Shown piece by piece: positions 5,207 through 7,814 of a DNA stretch of 7,814 bases. Numbering within the stretch: position 1 is the first letter of the stretch; each line of letters opens with the position of its first letter. This DNA is from Patescibacteria group bacterium (GTDB lineage Bacteria > Patescibacteriota > JAHJAL01), in assembly GCA_018814055.1 (NCBI GenBank), contig JAHJAL010000009.1:1-7814 (forward strand), read 5' to 3'. The notes beneath the pieces were generated by a model, which saw only the letters and a program-made list of their open reading frames with translations, was not told where the DNA came from and ran no database searches. The translations under genes and the position numbers were made by a program.

Positions 5207-7774
5207 TTATTTTTTCGCAATCTCCAACTCTCCAGTATTTCCCACATCTACCTTCACCTTGTCCCCTGATTTAACCTTATTCTCAATAATCATCATACTC
5301 AATTCATCGAGAATCGTGTTCTGCAACAACCTCTTAAGCGGCCTAGCCCCAAACACCTGATCATACCCCTTGATTGCCAACTGTTTTTTGGCCTTATCAC
5401 TTATTGATAATTTAATTCCCTTTTTATCCAACCTATCAACCAGATCCTCTAATTGTATCTCCACGATCTTGTTCATATCACTGGGCTTCAGATGCTGAAA
5501 TATTATCACCCCATCCAATCGATTCAAAAATTCAGGTGGGAAAGCCGTCTTAAGTATGTCATCTATCGCCTTCTCCTGCTTCTTCCGGTCATTGATAAAC
5601 TCCGCAATTGCCCCACTGGCCAGATTTGACGTCATGATTATGATAGCATTGCGGAAATCAACCGTTCGTCCTTTGCTATCCGTTAACCTGCCATCATCCA
5701 ATACTTGCAATAATATATTAAATACATCCGGATGTGCTTTCTCAATTTCATCCAGTAGAATAATGCTATAAGGCCGACGTCTCACCGCTTCCGTCAACTG
5801 TCCGCCTTCTTCATATCCCACATATCCGGGAGGAGCACCGATCAATCGGGCCACTGCGTGTTTCTCCATATATTCACTCATATCAATCCGCACCATTGCC
5901 CGCTCATCGTCAAACAAAAACTCCGCCAGACTCTTGGCCAGCTCAGTCTTGCCCACACCTGTCGGGCCTAGGAAAATAAACGATCCCATCGGTCGGTTTT
6001 CATCCTGCAAACCCGCCCGCGAACGACGCACTGCCTGACTAACCGCCTTGATTGCTTCTTCTTGACCAACTACTCTTTTATGCAACTGTTCTTCCATCTG
6101 CGTTAACTTCTGACTTTCTTCACTCAGCATCTTGTCCACCGGAATCCCCGTCCACCTTGAGACCACCTTGGCAATATCCTCCTCATCCACCTCCTCTTTC
6201 AGAAAACCACCCTCTTTTTGAATCTTGGCCAACCCTTTTTGACTTTGCTCCAAAGATTTCTGTAATTCAGGAATTTTACCATAATTAATTTCAGCCACTT
6301 TCTCCAAATCATGTTCTCTTTCTGCCTTGGCTGCCTCCTCCTTTAGCTCATCCAATTTCTTTTTACCTGTCTTGATATTTGTAATCACCTCTTTTTCTTT
6401 CTGCCACTTCAATTCCAACGATTTCTGCTGTTCTTTTTGCTCTGATAAATCTTTTTCAATCTTTTTTAAACGCTTCTTGGATTTATCGTCCTTTTCTTTT
6501 TTGAGCGCCTCTTTTTCAATCTCTAGTTGCGTTATCTTACGATCAATCTTATCAATTTCAATTGGCTTACTATCAATCTCCATTCTTAGCGTCGAAGCCG
6601 CCTCATCAATCAAATCAATCGCTTTGTCCGGCAAAAATCGATCAGTAATATATCGCCGTGACAAATTCACCGCTGCCACAATCGAGCTATCCTTGATTCT
6701 CACTCCATGATGAACTTCATACTTCTCCTTGATTCCTCGCAAAATCGAGATCGCGTCTTCCACGCTCGGCTCTGTCACCATCACCGGTTGAAAACGTCTT
6801 TCCAAAGCTGCGTCTTTCTCGATGTATAGCCGATATTCTTTCAAAGTCGTCGCCCCAATCGCTCGCATTTTACCCCGAGCCAAAGCTGGTTTGAGCAAAT
6901 TTCCCGCGTCCATCGCCCCATCAGTTTTCCCCGCACCCACAATCAAATGTAGTTCATCAATAAACAAAATAATATTTCCATCCGAATTTTCAATCTCCTT
7001 GATCACCGCCTTTAGCCGATCTTCAAATTCTCCCCGAAATTTCGAACCGGCGACCAAAGCACCCATATCCAATGACAGCAATTTCTTACCTTTCAAAGTC
7101 TCCGGCACATCTCCATCCACAATTTTACGCGCCAACCCTTCCGCTATCGCCGTCTTGCCCGTTCCCGGCTCACCCACCAGCACCGGATTATTCTTGGTCC
7201 GGCGTGACAATATTTGCATCACTCTCCTCATTTCCTCATCCCTACCCACCACCGGATCGATGTTTCCCTCGGCTGCCTCCCGCGTAAAATCCTGCGTATA
7301 TTTCTCTAGTGCCTGATATTTCCCCTCCGGATTTTGGTCCGTCACCCTTTGACTACCTCTCATATCCTTCAGTTCATTCAAAATTTGATTTTTGTCCAGA
7401 TTCAACGATTCATCGATTTCCGGCACATGGATCAAACTCAGCAACAAATGTTCACTGCTGATATATTCATCCCCCATCTCCCCCGCCTCTTTCTCCGCCC
7501 CATCAAATACTCTCTGCGTATCAGGCGAAAGATATTGCCCCGCCCCCTCGCTCACCTTGGGCACAACATTAACTTTTTCCTGCACCTTATTTCTCAAATC
7601 ATCCAGATCAACATTCAGCTTTACCAGTAATCCTCCCACCAATCCATCACTCTGATTGATCAAACTATCCAGTAAATGAATCGGCAAAATTTGCTGACTA
7701 CTGTTTTCCCTGGCCAATTTCTGTGCCCCCGCAATCGCCTCCTGCGCCTTGATTGTATATTTATCCAAATTCAT
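5207..7774 (-). CDS. clpB: ATP-dependent chaperone ClpB (Hsp100 disaggregase)
   Basis: ClpB is a hexameric AAA+ machine in the cytoplasm that threads aggregated proteins through its pore, usually with DnaK/DnaJ/GrpE. The 855-residue length is normal (857 in E. coli). Parts: N-domain 1-145; first ATPase with Walker A GEPGTGKT (201-208), Walker B LFIDE (270-274) and arginine-finger ALERRF (323-328); coiled-coil middle domain about 400-525, Lys/Glu-rich with YGKIPEL (498-504); second ATPase with Walker A GPTGVGKT (603-610), pore loop GYVGYEEGG (650-658), Walker B ILLDE (672-676) and sensor-2 GARPLKR (809-815). The first pore loop reads SKFRGEF, with Phe246 where E. coli has Tyr, a conservative change. 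The middle domain separates it from ClpA/ClpC, and no ClpP-binding loop is seen. ATG 7774 matches the family N-terminus (MNLDKYT). The 40 visible upstream bases are AT-rich, without a clear Shine-Dalgarno or CIRCE element. The stop is TAA. Confidence 0.98.
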   Translation of the reverse strand: MNLDKYTIKAQEAIAGAQKLARENSSQQILPIHLLDSLINQSDGLVGGLLVKLNVDLDDLRNKVQEKVNVVPKVSEGAGQYLSPDTQRVFDGAEKEAGEMGDEYISSEHLLLSLIHVPEIDESLNLDKNQILNELKDMRGSQRVTDQNPEGKYQALEKYTQDFTREAAEGNIDPVVGRDEEMRRVMQILSRRTKNNPVLVGEPGTGKTAIAEGLARKIVDGDVPETLKGKKLLSLDMGALVAGSKFRGEFEDRLKAVIKEIENSDGNIILFIDELHLIVGAGKTDGAMDAGNLLKPALARGKMRAIGATTLKEYRLYIEKDAALERRFQPVMVTEPSVEDAISILRGIKEKYEVHHGVRIKDSSIVAAVNLSRRYITDRFLPDKAIDLIDEAASTLRMEIDSKPIEIDKIDRKITQLEIEKEALKKEKDDKSKKRLKKIEKDLSEQKEQQKSLELKWQKEKEVITNIKTGKKKLDELKEEAAKAEREHDLEKVAEINYGKIPELQKSLEQSQKGLAKIQKEGGFLKEEVDEEDIAKVVSRWTGIPVDKMLSEESQKLTQMEEQLHKRVVGQEEAIKAVSQAVRRSRAGLQDENRPMGSFIFLGPTGVGKTELAKSLAEFLFDDERAMVRIDMSEYMEKHAVARLIGAPPGYVGYEEGGQLTEAVRRRPYSIILLDEIEKAHPDVFNILLQVLDDGRLTDSKGRTVDFRNAIIIMTSNLASGAIAEFINDRKKQEKAIDDILKTAFPPEFLNRLDGVIIFQHLKPSDMNKIVEIQLEDLVDRLDKKGIKLSISDKAKKQLAIKGYDQVFGARPLKRLLQNTILDELSMMIIENKVKSGDKVKVDVGNTGELEIAKK

Positions 7775-7814
7775 ATCTATATAATTAATATTAAAACATC
7801 AATATCATTTTACA

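Noticed and set aside
6822..7316. 164-residue open frame on the plus strand inside clpB
   Set aside because: It is fully antisense to the conserved first ATPase domain of ClpB, Ser/Pro-rich and without motifs; a shadow frame.
1..7814. Recoded UGA (as in Gracilibacteria and Absconditabacteria)
   Set aside because: The 103-residue gene ends in TGA at the position expected for the stop, and no in-frame TGA interrupts the other genes, so the standard code suffices.
7775..7814. CIRCE or other heat-shock operator upstream of clpB
   Set aside because: The 40 visible bases contain no TTAGCACTC-type inverted repeat. The rest of the upstream region is outside the window.

Overview
The window looks like a piece of a Patescibacteria (candidate phyla radiation) chromosome, Parcubacteria-like. 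The clearest reason is a family of very cysteine-rich 'C-x2-C ... CPxCR ... F/W-RN-x ... LYKRK' proteins that I know as recurrent hypothetical proteins of those genomes. A DUF5674-type gene, low G+C, short spacers and several starts without a Shine-Dalgarno sequence fit too. This assignment rests on family knowledge and was not tested. All readable genes are on the minus strand, so the biological order runs from high to low coordinates. The standard code works throughout.

Region by region: (1) 7774-5207 is a full-length clpB disaggregase gene. (2) 5206-5097 is a spacer with an AT-rich degenerate repeat, a perfect TATAAT box and a 10-bp-phased direct repeat. (3) 5096-4740 is a DUF5674-like gene. 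It overlaps by one base (TAATG) a 103-residue helical protein of unknown function at 4740-4429, whose stop is embedded in the Shine-Dalgarno sequence of the next gene. (4) 4421-2691, 2645-900 and 740-1 are three tandem paralogues of the Cys-rich family, here called A, B and C. C runs off the window edge. (5) A GC-rich hairpin (2672-2690) separates A from B. A 141-bp REPIN-like double hairpin (735-875) separates B from C and supplies C's possible ATG.

The most interesting signal is inside the Cys-rich proteins. In the first central block of all three paralogues, cysteines recur with an exact 12-residue period: A at 153, 165, 177, 189, 201, 213, 225 and 237; B at 134, 146, 158, 170, 182, 194 and 218; C at 144, 156, 168, 180, 192, 228 and 240. 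Most carry the local pattern [KER]-[ND]-C-[YVI]. This suggests a short-coil beta-solenoid with a ladder of cysteines, comparable in period to the 12-residue coils of Tenebrio antifreeze protein. The block is followed by a second, more decayed copy, so the centre is an internal duplication. The two ends of the protein also appear to be copies of one module with opposite decay: the N-terminal copy keeps the Cys4 ribbon and lost the distal CxxC, and the C-terminal copy lost the ribbon cysteines and kept the distal CxxC.

How the genes work together is not known. ClpB handles aggregated protein. The DUF5674-like gene, the 103-residue gene and Cys-rich A are packed as one translation-coupled unit. 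B and C lie behind hairpin-forming spacers and may be expressed at lower or separate levels.
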